Source of the DNA: Segetibacter sp. | GTDB lineage: Bacteria; Bacteroidota; Bacteroidia; Chitinophagales; Chitinophagaceae | Length of the DNA: 55,881 nt | Direction: 5' to 3' | Assembly (NCBI RefSeq): GCF_025963695.1 | Contig: NZ_JAOQAH010000060.1 | Coordinates: 1 to 55,881, forward strand | Shown here: in pieces, positions 8,042 through 17,169 of the stretch | Layout of the letters: every line of letters starts with the position of its first letter | Position numbering within the stretch: the first letter of the stretch is position 1 | Translations under genes and position numbers: made by a program | The notes under the pieces: model-generated | The model's input: only the letters and a program-made list of their open reading frames with translations | Database searches by the model: none | Told to the model about the DNA's origin: nothing

Positions 8042-9945
8042 ACCAACGTGTAGAGATTTTAAAAGAAACCGCTCCTTTTAATTTATTACCTGAAGATGTA
8101 TTGCAGGAAGTTTCGGGCTTATTGGAAGAAATAAAATACAATAAGGAAACGGTAATATATCAACAGGAAGTAACCAAAATGAACAGGGTTGATATTATTG
8201 CAAAAGGTGAATACGAATCGTTCTTCTACGACAGCGCCCAAAATAAAAGATACATAGAGCATCATACCTTTTGTTTTTCTTATGGGGGAATATCTATTTT
8301 ATTAAACCGAAAGCGATCTCTAAAAACCGCGGTAGCAAAAAAAGGGACCGTTGTGTATGCTTTAGGACGTAAGGATTTTGTTGAGTTGTGCATGACGTTC
8401 GAAAAATTCTTCCACTACTTTACTGCTCAATTTGGAAAGAGGATGTTGGATGACGAATTTGCTCATTTTGTAAAACGCCCAACATTTTTCGAAGAGAGTT
8501 ATATAGCAGCGGACCAATTGTATTCGAAAAAGATTGAAAGCATTCAATATCGCGACATTGTTTCCTGCCCCGGCTCCACTCCCATTTATCAAGGGGCGAA
8601 ATTGATGGCGAAAAATAAGGTTAGCTGCCTGTTTGTAACCGATGAGAGTGGTAAAATAGCCGGCTTTGTTACAGACATTACAATACGTGATAAGGTTGTA
8701 GCAAATATGTCAGATGCCACTAGCCCGGTTGTAAGTATTATAGATAAACCGATCGTTTCGATAAGTACAGACGCGTATGTTTACGAGGCGATACTTATGA
8801 TGTTTAGAACAAAGACAAGATATCTATTAATAAAAAATAAGGGTGAATATGTAGGGTTTCAAAGTCGTAATAAGTTATTGAGTGAACAGGCGCAGTCACC
8901 ATTGATATTTATACAGTCAGTTAAATCGGCGTCTACAGTAAACGAACTGAAGAGAAAATGGGAAAAAGTACCTGAGATAGTGACCCAGTTGCTTGAAAGA
9001 GGTGTGAATGCAGAAATAGCTAACCAGGTAATAACAACAGTGGCCGATACCATAGCAATAAAAGTTATAGAAGGAGTAATAGATGAGCTGGGAATGCCAC
9101 CGGCAAAATTTGTTTTTATGGTACTGGGAAGTGAGGGTAGAAAAGAGCAAACACTTAAAACCGACCAGGACAATGCCATTATTTATGAAGACAAAGCGAA
9201 TGAACACCGCGAAGAAGTAAGAGCGTACTTTTTACAATTTGCAGATAAGGTGTCGGGAAGATTAAATGATATTGGATTTAGTTTTTGCGAAGGTGGATTT
9301 ATGGCAAAAAATCCTGGTTGGACGCACTCCCTTTCGCATTGGAAAAGAAATTACGCTAGTTGGATAGAAGACGCATTAGCCGAAACAGCCATAAAATTTT
9401 CTACATTCTTTGATTGCCGGTATATATATGGTGAAGCATCGTTGATGGACGAACTTAAAACGTTCCTGGACGAGGAGTTACAAAAACCGTTGGAAAAGCT
9501 GTTTTACTTCATGGCAAAAAATGCGTTGCAATATGAGCCTCCATTAACATTTTTTAAAAACATTCGTACCACCACTGTTGGCTCTCAGGAAGTTTTTGAC
9601 ATTAAAAAAGCAATGACCCCAATTGTAGACCTGGTGAGAGTATATTCACTTCAAAACAGAATTTTTGAAGTGAATACCGGGGAACGACTTAAAGCGCTTA
9701 AAGAAATTAATGTATTTACGGAAACTGCCTTTAATGAACTGAAGCAGTCTTATTATTTTTTGATGAGCATGCGTTTGAAAAGCCAGGCAAACCAAATTAT
9801 GAATGATAAAAAAGATCCTGACAATTATATTGACTTGAACGCCTTGACGAAGATTGAGCAGGGAACATTAATAGAGATCTTTAAGACAATAACAAACTTC
9901 CAGTCAAGGATTCGCATTTATTTTACTAATAATCTGTTCGGATAA
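8038..9945 (+). CDS. cNMP-binding / CBS / DUF294 nucleotidyltransferase-like protein
   Basis: 635 residues from the ATG that overlaps the exonuclease stop (ATGA); an in-frame ATG 54 nt upstream is less likely. Domain order: cyclic-nucleotide-binding-like domain (about 10-140), a pair of CBS domains (about 170-285), a DUF294 nucleotidyltransferase core with GSEGRKEQ at 364-371 and the metal-binding Asp376-x-Asp378 of KTDQDNA, then a helical DUF294 C-terminal domain. The core resembles GlnD/GlnE-type transferases. It probably senses an adenine nucleotide through CBS/cNMP domains and modifies an unknown target. The coupling to a nuclease suggests nucleotide or nucleic-acid signalling; this part is inference. 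Confidence 0.85.
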   Translation: MNQRVEILKETAPFNLLPEDVLQEVSGLLEEIKYNKETVIYQQEVTKMNRVDIIAKGEYESFFYDSAQNKRYIEHHTFCFSYGGISILLNRKRSLKTAVAKKGTVVYALGRKDFVELCMTFEKFFHYFTAQFGKRMLDDEFAHFVKRPTFFEESYIAADQLYSKKIESIQYRDIVSCPGSTPIYQGAKLMAKNKVSCLFVTDESGKIAGFVTDITIRDKVVANMSDATSPVVSIIDKPIVSISTDAYVYEAILMMFRTKTRYLLIKNKGEYVGFQSRNKLLSEQAQSPLIFIQSVKSASTVNELKRKWEKVPEIVTQLLERGVNAEIANQVITTVADTIAIKVIEGVIDELGMPPAKFVFMVLGSEGRKEQTLKTDQDNAIIYEDKANEHREEVRAYFLQFADKVSGRLNDIGFSFCEGGFMAKNPGWTHSLSHWKRNYASWIEDALAETAIKFSTFFDCRYIYGEASLMDELKTFLDEELQKPLEKLFYFMAKNALQYEPPLTFFKNIRTTTVGSQEVFDIKKAMTPIVDLVRVYSLQNRIFEVNTGERLKALKEINVFTETAFNELKQSYYFLMSMRLKSQANQIMNDKKDPDNYIDLNALTKIEQGTLIEIFKTITNFQSRIRIYFTNNLFG

Positions 9946-10113
9946 TATTTTTCAATAATTATTAATCACTACTTTTTTATTTCGATCTTTTTTGCATCAT
10001 GAGCAACAGCCCGTTCCAGTTCAACTATAAAAATATCTTTAACTAATTTTAAGGTTGATAATCCGGACTTAATAAAAGCAGCAGTTTCTTAATCAATTTA
10101 TAAATAAGAAATC

Positions 10114-10983
10114 ATGAAAACAATCAAAGCCCAACACAAAGCAGTCTGTGAGCCAATAGGTGATCTTGTTACATATAGGGCAATGCCTACCCATACTGTA
10201 CCTATGAACCTAATAGATCCTTTTATCTTTTTAAATCATCATGGGTGGCAGCAGTACGAACCAAATAACAACGGTTTGCCTTTTGGCCCTCATCCACATC
10301 GGGGTTTTGAAACGATTACTTTTATTTTAGAAGGCGACTTGACTCATAAAGACACAACAGGTGTTGTAAGTGTAATTAAAGAAGGCGGTGTACAGTGGAT
10401 GACGGCCGGCAAAGGTTTGATACATGCTGAAATATCTTCTCCTGAATTTAAAACTGAAGGCGGACCGCTCGAAATTTTACAGCTCTGGGTAAACTTGCCT
10501 GCTAAATATAAAATGACAGAGCCAAAGTACATTGGATTACAAAAAACTGAAATACCAGTCGCTGAATATGACAATGGAAAAGTAGCAGCCCATATTGTTT
10601 CAGGAGAATGGAATGATGTAAAAGGACCATTCAACACATTAACAGATATCCACCTTTCGTATATGTATTTTAAGGTAGGAGGTAAATACACCACGCAGGT
10701 ACCGAAAGAACAAAACATTTTTTTATACATTGTTAAAGGTGAAATGAAAGTAAATGGTGACATCGCAAGACTACATCATCTTGTAGAATTTAACCGTGAT
10801 GGACAAACCGTTGAAATGAAGGCAACAGCAGACTCAATTATTTTATTTGGGTATGCCACTCCTTTTAATGAACCTTTTTTTGCCTACGGTCCCTTTGTTA
10901 TGAATACGCGAGAGGAAATTATGCAGGCTTATGATGACATGAAAAACGGCAAATTCGGAGATGAGCAGGCGTTATTGGATTAG
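10114..10983 (+). CDS. Pirin family protein (bicupin)
   Basis: 289 residues, two cupin domains. The N-terminal metal site of pirins is complete: His60 and His62 in PHPHRGFE, and His104 and Glu106 in GKGLIHAE. Family members bind iron, and some have quercetinase-like activity or act as redox-sensitive partners. The cellular role here is unknown. The protein is cytoplasmic, with no signal peptide, and monocistronic. A weak -7-like TATCTTTA lies about 75 nt upstream near 10034. Confidence 0.9.
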   Translation: MKTIKAQHKAVCEPIGDLVTYRAMPTHTVPMNLIDPFIFLNHHGWQQYEPNNNGLPFGPHPHRGFETITFILEGDLTHKDTTGVVSVIKEGGVQWMTAGKGLIHAEISSPEFKTEGGPLEILQLWVNLPAKYKMTEPKYIGLQKTEIPVAEYDNGKVAAHIVSGEWNDVKGPFNTLTDIHLSYMYFKVGGKYTTQVPKEQNIFLYIVKGEMKVNGDIARLHHLVEFNRDGQTVEMKATADSIILFGYATPFNEPFFAYGPFVMNTREEIMQAYDDMKNGKFGDEQALLD

Positions 10984-11121
10984 TAGTGGTATCGGGGTTT
11001 AATTTTTCGTCTAGAGCCGATTAATAGGGCTTCCGAAATGTGGCATTTATTTACAACGCATATTTATTTTTAGACATAACTTGTACCCTTTACTCACTTC
11101 AACATTAAAAAAACTTCCATT

Positions 11122-12225
11122 ATGAACTCACGTCGGGACTTTTTACAAAAAATTGCCGCTGCGTCTATTGTTGTACCTTTTTTTCCGAAAGCAGTGGAAG
11201 CAAGCACTGAAGTGTACCAGGGACCGTTGCTTCGGGTTGCCATACTTGGCCTTGGAAGCTATGGCACACGGGTTGCTGATGCTATGCAAACATGCAAAAA
11301 AGCGAAGTTGGTTGGAGCTATCAGTGGAACGCCTTCAAAGCTTACAAACTGGCAAAGCAAGTACAACATACCAGAAAAGAACTGCTATAGCTACCAAAAC
11401 TTTGACCAGGTTAAAAACAATCCTGACATCGATGCTATTTATGTCATTACACCGAATTCATTGCACAAAGATTTTGTTATCCGGGCAGCTAAAGCGGGCA
11501 AGCAGGTGATTTGCGAAAAACCAATGTCGGTAAATGCTAAAGACGGACAGGAGATGGTAGATGCTTGTAAAAAGGCAAATGTAAAATTGTTGGTGGGGTA
11601 TCGTATGCATTTTGAACCGAATACTTTGGAGATCATCAGGATGCGCAATGCGGGTGATTTTGGGAAAATTATGTTTTTCCAGGGGTTATCAGGCTTTACC
11701 ATAGGAGACCCAACGCAGTGGAGATTAAATAAGCAACTAGCCGGTGGCGGAGCTATGATGGATATTGGCGTCTACTCCATTAACGGAGCGAGATATATGA
11801 TTGGAGAAGACCCGATTTGGGTGACAGCAGAGGAAACCAAAACGGATCCCGTAAAGTTTAAAGAGGGAGTTGATGAAACAATTCAATTTCAGTTAGGCTT
11901 CCCGGGCGGAGCTGTAGCCTCTTGTTTATCAACTTATAGTATGAACAATCTTGATCGATTTTTCTTAAATGGTACAAAAGGATTTGCTGAGTTAAATCCA
12001 TCTACTGGCTATGGTCCTATTAAAGGCCGTACCAACAAAGGCGAATTAAACTTTCCTCATGTTACTCACCAGACAGTACAAATGGATGAGATGTCAGATA
12101 TTATTCTTAATGGAAAACAACCTGTTGTGCCTGTAGATGGTTCAGAAGGTTTAAAAGACTTGAAAATAATTGATGCCTTATATTTAGCAGCAAGAACCGG
12201 TAAAAAGGTGGATATTAAATTATAG
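11122..12225 (+). CDS. Tat-exported Gfo/Idh/MocA oxidoreductase (GFOR-like)
   Basis: 367 residues. The N-terminus is a twin-arginine signal: Ser3-Arg4-Arg5-Asp-Phe-Leu (SRRDFLQK), a hydrophobic stretch, then AVEA near residue 27. A Rossmann GLGSYG lies at 43-48, the catalytic-lysine motif CEKP at 131-134, and GGGAMMDIGVY fits the glucose-fructose oxidoreductase branch. Tat export fits an enzyme that folds with NADP(H) bound before crossing the membrane, so it is expected in the periplasm acting on a sugar or polyol. The substrate is unknown. A hairpin terminator follows at 12250-12295. Confidence 0.88.
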   Translation: MNSRRDFLQKIAAASIVVPFFPKAVEASTEVYQGPLLRVAILGLGSYGTRVADAMQTCKKAKLVGAISGTPSKLTNWQSKYNIPEKNCYSYQNFDQVKNNPDIDAIYVITPNSLHKDFVIRAAKAGKQVICEKPMSVNAKDGQEMVDACKKANVKLLVGYRMHFEPNTLEIIRMRNAGDFGKIMFFQGLSGFTIGDPTQWRLNKQLAGGGAMMDIGVYSINGARYMIGEDPIWVTAEETKTDPVKFKEGVDETIQFQLGFPGGAVASCLSTYSMNNLDRFFLNGTKGFAELNPSTGYGPIKGRTNKGELNFPHVTHQTVQMDEMSDIILNGKQPVVPVDGSEGLKDLKIIDALYLAARTGKKVDIKL

Positions 12226-12249
12226 GAGTTCTAAGCGGCAAGAAGATTG

Positions 12250-12295
12250 AAAGGATATAGAAAAGGCATTATTCAGCTTTTCCTGTATCCTTTTT
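12250..12295 (+). terminator. Terminator after the oxidoreductase, overlapping the convergent gene
   Basis: AAAGGATATAGAAAAG pairs imperfectly with CTTTTCCTGTATCCTTT (277-293 of 12xxx), followed by a T-run. The right half encodes the C-terminal residues of the convergent minus-strand gene, so the hairpin is shared with coding sequence. Confidence 0.6.
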
Positions 12296-12838
12296 ATTAT
12301 TTTGGGCAAGCTGTAGTGAAAGCCTGAGTTTTCTTAGTTCTAGATAAATAAAATCATCCCACTGTTTTTGCTTAGCCTTGTTTAAGGAGTGGTTTGTTTC
12401 CTCATCGTATTGAAGTTGCATTGCCTGGTACTCAGATTTCTTCTGGTTAAAAAGTTCAAGGATTTGGGTATCGTAACTATCAGTAGCAGTAAAACTATAC
12501 GAGTCAAACTCCCTTTTCAATTTTTGAGCGAAGAGCTCAGCGATATCGAAATGAAGCTGCTCATGTTTTAGTAAAGCCTCACACTGTTTCTGTCTACGGC
12601 TCCACGAGCTATTTTTGTCGAAGCTGGCATAAACCTCAAATTCAAAATCTCCTTCAGTATAGAATTTATAGTTGTAACGAATCTCGGCGTAACATTCGGC
12701 ATCATATCTACTTGTATCATTAACCTTACCGAGGAAGTCATCCCAGGTCAATTGCTGGCTGTCCCTCCATCGAATGCCCTCCTGGGCGAAAACTCCCGTT
12801 GTGATAAATAAAATAACAGCGATTAGAACAAGTCTCAT
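12269..12838 (-). CDS. Secreted DUF922-like putative zinc protease
   Basis: 189 residues. The start at 12838 is fixed by a strong AAGGAGG 6 nt upstream, a rare Shine-Dalgarno in this window; a longer frame to 12919 lacks one. A signal peptide ends near residue 19 (GVFAQ). A WRDSQQLTWDDF segment follows, and the key feature is KHEQLHFDIAE, giving an HExxH zinc motif at 92-96 with a possible third ligand Glu101. This matches DUF922-type predicted metalloproteases. The C-terminal third is Lys/Gln/Leu-rich helix. It is periplasmic or outer-membrane-exposed by inference. No partner gene is apparent. Confidence 0.72.
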   Translation of the reverse strand: MRLVLIAVILFITTGVFAQEGIRWRDSQQLTWDDFLGKVNDTSRYDAECYAEIRYNYKFYTEGDFEFEVYASFDKNSSWSRRQKQCEALLKHEQLHFDIAELFAQKLKREFDSYSFTATDSYDTQILELFNQKKSEYQAMQLQYDEETNHSLNKAKQKQWDDFIYLELRKLRLSLQLAQNNKKDTGKAE

Positions 12839-12985
12839 TTGCCCCTCCTTAAATCTAATTATTAATGCTATCGTTACAAAATGAAGTCTAACAACTTCCG
12901 CGCGTCTTAATCTTTTCAACCTGATTATTATGCATAATACTAAATTACCAGTATTGTAAACAGACCTTAATAATATTTTAATGTT

Positions 12986-13108
12986 TTAGAAAGCTCCTGC
13001 AAAAAATAAAAGAAGGCAACGGCCATTACCAACAGCGAAAGAACCGGCAATCATGATAAAAGAGAGTATTAGAACGTTGCTTTTGACGATGCAAAATAGC
13101 TTTAACAT
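12986..13108 (-). CDS. Doubtful 40-residue hydrophobic ORF
   Basis: An ATG (13106-13108) opens a 40-codon frame ending TAA (12986-12988). The product is Cys/Phe/Leu/Ile-rich with one likely membrane span (SNVLILSFIMIAGSFAV). It has no Shine-Dalgarno, promoter or recognisable family, and AT-rich DNA readily yields such frames. It is the only possible gene in the 416-nt gap 12839-13254, which otherwise holds nothing I can identify. Confidence 0.18.
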   Translation of the reverse strand: MLKLFCIVKSNVLILSFIMIAGSFAVGNGRCLLLFFAGAF

Positions 13109-13254
13109 TCCGCTAGCTTTTTAAAAACAAAAGCGCTTTACCTACTATACAAAATTTTTCCTGCCAGTTTTTCCCCTCGAATTAAACTCCTTAACATTTT
13201 CTTTCATTTTTGGCACCATTTTGTATGGGATGCAAGTAATAAAAAGACCACTTT

Positions 13255-14460
13255 ATGAAAAAGACATTTTTAGCGTTACCTCTTGCCATCCTATTGGTAA
13301 ATTGTAGCAGCACACGGAACACAAGTAGCACCTCCGGTACATCTGCAAATTCAGGGATAAATGCTTCTGCATCTACAACAGGTACCGGCACTACTGCTGA
13401 TGCAACAACTTCGGGCTCCGTAGCATCATCGTCAGGTACAGCTACTACTACCGGTTCAGCCTCAACCACAGCGGCAGGCACTTCAACAACCGATAATAGC
13501 GGCATGTCTGCTTCTTCTTCGACGACGACATCTGCTTCAGGTTCGGCAAATTCAGGATCTAAGTCGGGTATGGCTTCCGCTAGCTGGAACAATAGCAGCA
13601 CATCTAAGCCAGGCGCAATTAATTGGGACGTGTATGATCCAAACAACTACATGCAAAACCCTGAGAAGTATTTGCGCCCCGATCAAATGACTAAAGCGGG
13701 TGGATGGACTTACAACAAAGACTGGCGTCGCAATACAAACTTTACACCTGAAGCCGTAGGCCAATGGCAGTTAGTTTTAACACCAGAAGTAGCGGCTAAT
13801 TGGTTGCCAGATACAAGAAGGCCTGAAACATATGCAAGTTTTTGGACTCCCGAAGCAGTTATGGCCCGTTATCAAGCTAACATGGCAGCAGCAGCAAGGA
13901 CACAAGATTCTATTGCAGCATTAAATGCAACAGCGAACATCAATACCGGCACAACAGGTAGCACGGGAAGAAGAACACCGACAGGAGCACCAGGGTCAGA
14001 GGGAATGACAGCAGCAACTAATGCTACTGCCGTGGCATCAGGCTCAGGTACAACCGGAACAGTTGGTACAGGAGGTACAGCAGCTACCACAACAACAGCC
14101 ACTGACTCAACGGTAGGAACCGAAGCAGGGGCAAATAGTAATGTAACTATTCCATTTGCCTTAACTGCAGTTAACGGTAACAATTTTATGTTGCCAACCT
14201 TAAATATGTACATCGATAATGGAAGCTTCACAGCATATACAGGTTGCAACAGTGCAGTTGGAAGTATCGTGGTTAATGGAAGCCAGTTACATTTCGACGA
14301 GACGACTCCTTCTACAAATGTTGAATGTATAGGTGGCTTCGACCAGGCTGCATTTATGGATCGTTTACGTCGTGCAGATTCATACGACGTCACTAATAAT
14401 CAATTCCGTATTAAACAAGGTGACCAGGTGTTAATGATTTTTTCGAAAAATGCATTATAA
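13255..14460 (+). CDS. META-domain lipoprotein with Ser/Thr/Gly-rich linkers
   Basis: 401 residues. Lipobox LVNC gives lipidation at Cys17. Residues about 18-120 and 230-290 are low-complexity Ser/Thr/Ala/Gly tracts. Between them lies a Trp-rich segment about 120-220 with repeated TPE-A motifs (FTPEAVG, LTPEVAA, WTPEAVM). The C-terminal 90 residues form a META/HslJ-like domain (GCNSAVGS, then CIGG). META domains are small beta folds of unknown biochemical role, some linked to heat or antibiotic tolerance. It is envelope-anchored by inference. The terminator at 14494-14532 closes the gene. A long antisense frame here is an artefact of the biased codons. Confidence 0.82.
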   Translation: MKKTFLALPLAILLVNCSSTRNTSSTSGTSANSGINASASTTGTGTTADATTSGSVASSSGTATTTGSASTTAAGTSTTDNSGMSASSSTTTSASGSANSGSKSGMASASWNNSSTSKPGAINWDVYDPNNYMQNPEKYLRPDQMTKAGGWTYNKDWRRNTNFTPEAVGQWQLVLTPEVAANWLPDTRRPETYASFWTPEAVMARYQANMAAAARTQDSIAALNATANINTGTTGSTGRRTPTGAPGSEGMTAATNATAVASGSGTTGTVGTGGTAATTTTATDSTVGTEAGANSNVTIPFALTAVNGNNFMLPTLNMYIDNGSFTAYTGCNSAVGSIVVNGSQLHFDETTPSTNVECIGGFDQAAFMDRLRRADSYDVTNNQFRIKQGDQVLMIFSKNAL

Positions 14461-14493
14461 ATAAGCAAAGGATATAGGAATTATAAATAGATA

Positions 14494-14532
14494 GAGGTCG
14501 TCTCAAAACTAAGGTTGAGGCGACCTCTTTTT
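14494..14532 (+). terminator. Rho-independent terminator of the META lipoprotein
   Basis: GAGGTCG (14494-14500) pairs with CGACCTC (14521-14527), followed by five T. Confidence 0.8.
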
Positions 14533-14612
14533 ACGTTGTAACGTAACTATACCAAAATGGTTTTAACCTGAACCTGTCTTTGGTTTACTCATAAGTTTGA
14601 CAACAATTCTTG

Positions 14613-14652
14613 CTTCGGCGCAATCTTGCGCTGCCTCTTACCTGCGCCGAAG
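14613..14652. other. Perfect 10-bp inverted repeat in a 557-nt gap
   Basis: CTTCGGCGCA (14613-14622) and TGCGCCGAAG (14643-14652) with a 20-nt loop. The loop side can alternatively form GCGCA/TGCGC with a 4-nt loop (618-631 of 14xxx). No T-run follows on either strand, so it is not a standard terminator. The gap 14461-15017 otherwise holds the terminator at 14494 and a doubtful minus-strand frame at 14676-14909. Confidence 0.35.
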
Positions 14653-15017
14653 ACTTTTAACAGTACTTGTCCGAACTAATTTTTGTTAGTATTCGTTCCA
14701 AAATGCATTTTCAGGGGTAAATGAAAATGCCCGTGAAAAATTATTGTTATAAAGTTCTTTTTATTGTTAGCGTCAGAAGAATCCTTTGTTTCCACAAATC
14801 TTATGTTACCGGGAAAAATGTATACGACATAACCTTTTTCTCCTTTTTCTCCTTTTTCATCTTTTTCATCTTCCTGTCTACATGCTACCAGTTGTAGTGA
14901 CAAAAACACAATACCATTTTAAATTTGGAGAGAAGGTTCATCATTGATAGCATACAATGTTTTTTGTTACTGGCATGCAAATTTATTCAACCTATGTAAA
15001 GTAAACCTGTAACAAAT

Positions 15018-16199
15018 ATGATTGAGAGGTCATTGGAAACTTATTTTCCGAAGGTAGTAGCAGAAATCAAAGGATTTGCGGTTTTTATGATTGATACTAA
15101 TGCAATTATTCGAACATGGAATAAAGGCTGCGAATTAATGAAAGGTTATACTGAAGCGGAAGCGATAGGAGAAAATTTCAGCATTCTTTTTCCTCAGTTC
15201 TTACGAGAACAAAACCTGCCTGAAAAAGAGGTACAACTGGCAAAAGAAACAGGCAGATATGAATCTGAAAACTGGCGAAGAAAAAAGAACGGGGACTTGT
15301 TTTGGGCGTTTGTCGTTTTAACAAGAATTACGGATGAGCAAGGAAACCTGGTAGGATTTGTAAAAATAACGCAGGATCAGACTGACAAGAAAAACTACGA
15401 GGACCAGCTAAAAAGCAAGATGGAAGAATTAAACAATATTAATTTAAAGCTTCGCGATCTTAATAATGAACTGAGAAGATCAAACTCAAGTTTCGAGGAG
15501 TTTGCCTACGCCTCGTCGCACGACCTGCAGGCACCTTTAAGAAAGATAAATTATTTTATCGACCAACTAAAAACGGAGTTGGGGGAACAACTTAACGGGA
15601 AGCCTTTGGAGTTTATTACACGTATTGAAAATTCGACCAGCAGGATGGAAAAGCTGATAGAAGATTTATTAACCCTGTCGAATATTAGTGAGGGCACGGG
15701 GGAAATGTCGGAGATCGATTTGAATCAGTTGGTCAAAGACGTATTAGAAGACCTGGAGCTGGAGATCGCAGAAAAAGCTGCAAAAATTTCGGTTGCAAGT
15801 CTACCCAAGGTGCGCGGGAATAGCCGACAAATGCATCAATTTTTTCAGAATTTAATAAGTAACTCAATAAAGTACACAAAGCCGGATTTGCCCCCGCTTT
15901 TACAGATTTCGTCAGATGAAGTAAGTGGCAGTGAAGTAAAGGCAAGTCAGCCACTTGCAGAGGCAGATAAAAAGTATCACCTGATTCAATTACAAGATAA
16001 TGGAATTGGATTTGAGCAGGAATATGCTGAAGAAATCTTTAAAGTATTTACCCGTTTACACAATACCTCCGACTACCCGGGTACAGGAGTTGGACTGAGC
16101 ATTGTACAAAGAGTAGTCGAAAATCATAGGGGATGTATTTGGGCGGAAAGCCAACCAGGGGAAGGAGCAAGTTTTAAAGCGCTTCTCCCTATTGATTAA
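15018..16199 (+). CDS. PAS-domain sensor histidine kinase, cytoplasmic
   Basis: 393 residues. A PAS/PAC domain (about 10-125) with WNKGCELMKGYTEAEAIG is followed by a coiled coil (about 127-160), a HisKA domain with His168 in SSHDLQAPLRKI, and an HATPase domain with the N box (FQNLISNSIKY), G1 (DNGIGF) and G2 (GTGVGLSI) all present. There is no transmembrane segment, so it senses a cytoplasmic cue; the PAS domain gives no sign of its ligand. The kinase resembles phytochrome-type HKs. No response regulator is nearby, so it is an orphan, and the partner is unknown. Confidence 0.9.
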   Translation: MIERSLETYFPKVVAEIKGFAVFMIDTNAIIRTWNKGCELMKGYTEAEAIGENFSILFPQFLREQNLPEKEVQLAKETGRYESENWRRKKNGDLFWAFVVLTRITDEQGNLVGFVKITQDQTDKKNYEDQLKSKMEELNNINLKLRDLNNELRRSNSSFEEFAYASSHDLQAPLRKINYFIDQLKTELGEQLNGKPLEFITRIENSTSRMEKLIEDLLTLSNISEGTGEMSEIDLNQLVKDVLEDLELEIAEKAAKISVASLPKVRGNSRQMHQFFQNLISNSIKYTKPDLPPLLQISSDEVSGSEVKASQPLAEADKKYHLIQLQDNGIGFEQEYAEEIFKVFTRLHNTSDYPGTGVGLSIVQRVVENHRGCIWAESQPGEGASFKALLPID

Positions 16200-16306
16200 G
16201 TGATACACCTATCCCTTTCGGTTCAAAAATTTAAACCGGGTGGTATCATAAAATTGATGGCGAGTTAATAAATAGAAGTTAGGCTGCTAATGCGACTACA
16301 ACCGTA

Positions 16307-16328
16307 GAAGTATGCGACGCAACAAAGG
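16307..16328 (+). repeat. Dispersed intergenic element, copy 4
   Basis: GAAGTATGCGACGCAACAAAGG, followed by TTTATAGTAGCGCTGATGCTC, the fuller right-hand extension also traceable at copies 8 and 9. A degenerate half-copy (TAATGCGACTACAACCG) lies just upstream at 16289. Confidence 0.75.
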
Positions 16329-16452
16329 TTTATAGTAGCGCTGATGCTCAATTCCCAAAACTTTCTTCTGTTCTTTATTAAACATAGAAGGCTTTACACT
16401 ACAAAAGGCTAACACGATTTATTTCGCAGTTGAACATTGGTAAAATAGAATA

Positions 16453-16524
16453 TTATTTACGCTTTAGAGCTTCTGCGATTGCTTTTTCAGGTAATAGTTC
16501 GCCGGTTTTGTAAACTGAGAGATT
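16453..16524 (-). pseudogene. Possible C-terminal gene remnant, 23 codons
   Basis: On the minus strand a frame ending TAA (16453-16455) reads NLSVYKTGELLPEKAIAEAL then KRK. It looks like a natural protein C-terminus (acidic/basic alternation, helix pattern), but is preceded by an in-frame stop and no start codon. It may be the last piece of a decayed gene, with its upstream part frame-shifted or deleted. It lies in the 513-nt gap 16200-16712, which otherwise holds repeat copy 4 and a possible promoter. Confidence 0.25.
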
Positions 16525-16557
16525 TTAAACGAGCACCCCAGAACAAACCTGGCGGGA

Positions 16558-16565
16558 TAACTTTG
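16558..16565 (+). promoter_or_regulatory. Candidate -7 box TAACTTTG
   Basis: An exact TAnnTTTG match about 150 nt before the HYC_CC_PP start. It could drive the three-gene metal set. No clear TTTG lies at -33. Confidence 0.3.
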
Positions 16566-16712
16566 TAGCTCACAAAAAAGAAATGTTATAAAGATGAGGG
16601 GACGTTCATTTCCCTTCATAAATATTAACTTCGCGTATGCTAACGTGCCTCAATAAGCTACGAAAAGCAATATCAGCAGCAAAAAATAGTTCTATAAATT
16701 AGAGCATCGGTT

Positions 16713-17090
16713 TTGAAAAAGTTTCTTGTTACCATATTAACCTTTATTTATTTAGCCACTACAACAGGGGCTACGGTTTATACCCATTATTGTATGGGTA
16801 AGGCCTCTTCTGTGAATCTTGTTAAAGAAGACGGCTGTAGTAAATGTGGAACGCAGCCTGGCGAGGATTGCTGCTCAGATGAGCTTAAGGTTATTAAAGT
16901 AAACGACAATCATCAGCATACAAGCAATGAAATAAGCTTTGCTCCAGCTTCTGCCATCTTAAAAAGGCAGTATAAACTTGCTGAACCCGATCTTTCGGGT
17001 ATAGCCGCAGCTTCAAGAACTTATAATAACTCTCCCCCAAATGCTTCCGGCACTTCCCTGTGCATATTAAACTGTGTTTTTAGAATATAG
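16713..17090 (+). CDS. HYC_CC_PP family small secreted protein
   Basis: 125 residues from TTG (16713); no in-frame ATG precedes the conserved part. A signal peptide or TM covers residues 4-22. It has the signature features of the Bacteroidota HYC_CC_PP family: His-Tyr-Cys at about 25-27, a Cys-Cys pair about residue 52 (EDCCSDE) with extra Cys around SKCG, and NSPP about 105. The Cys/His content suggests metal binding. It precedes a CxxC HMA-domain protein and a beta-barrel protein on the same strand with short gaps, so a metal (copper?) handling operon is inferred. The biochemical role of the family is not known to me. Confidence 0.75.
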   Translation: MKKFLVTILTFIYLATTTGATVYTHYCMGKASSVNLVKEDGCSKCGTQPGEDCCSDELKVIKVNDNHQHTSNEISFAPASAILKRQYKLAEPDLSGIAAASRTYNNSPPNASGTSLCILNCVFRI

Positions 17091-17169
17091 AACTGAATTA
17101 TTAATTGTGAGGCATGGGTAATTCCATGGCTTTTAATCACCATTCTTATTAATAATTCAACAAAATATA

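Noticed and set aside
13191..13646. 151-codon Val/Ala/Glu-rich minus-strand frame over the META lipoprotein
   Set aside because: It is the complement of Ser/Thr/Gly-rich low-complexity codons in a well-supported lipoprotein gene, so it is a shadow.
14676..14909. Minus-strand frame with a LVAC lipobox-like start and a DEKGEKGEKG stretch
   Set aside because: The only starts are GTG or ATT, the hydrophobic n-region is too short with no basic residues, an in-frame TAA lies just upstream, and the downstream part looks random. At best it is a broken lipoprotein.
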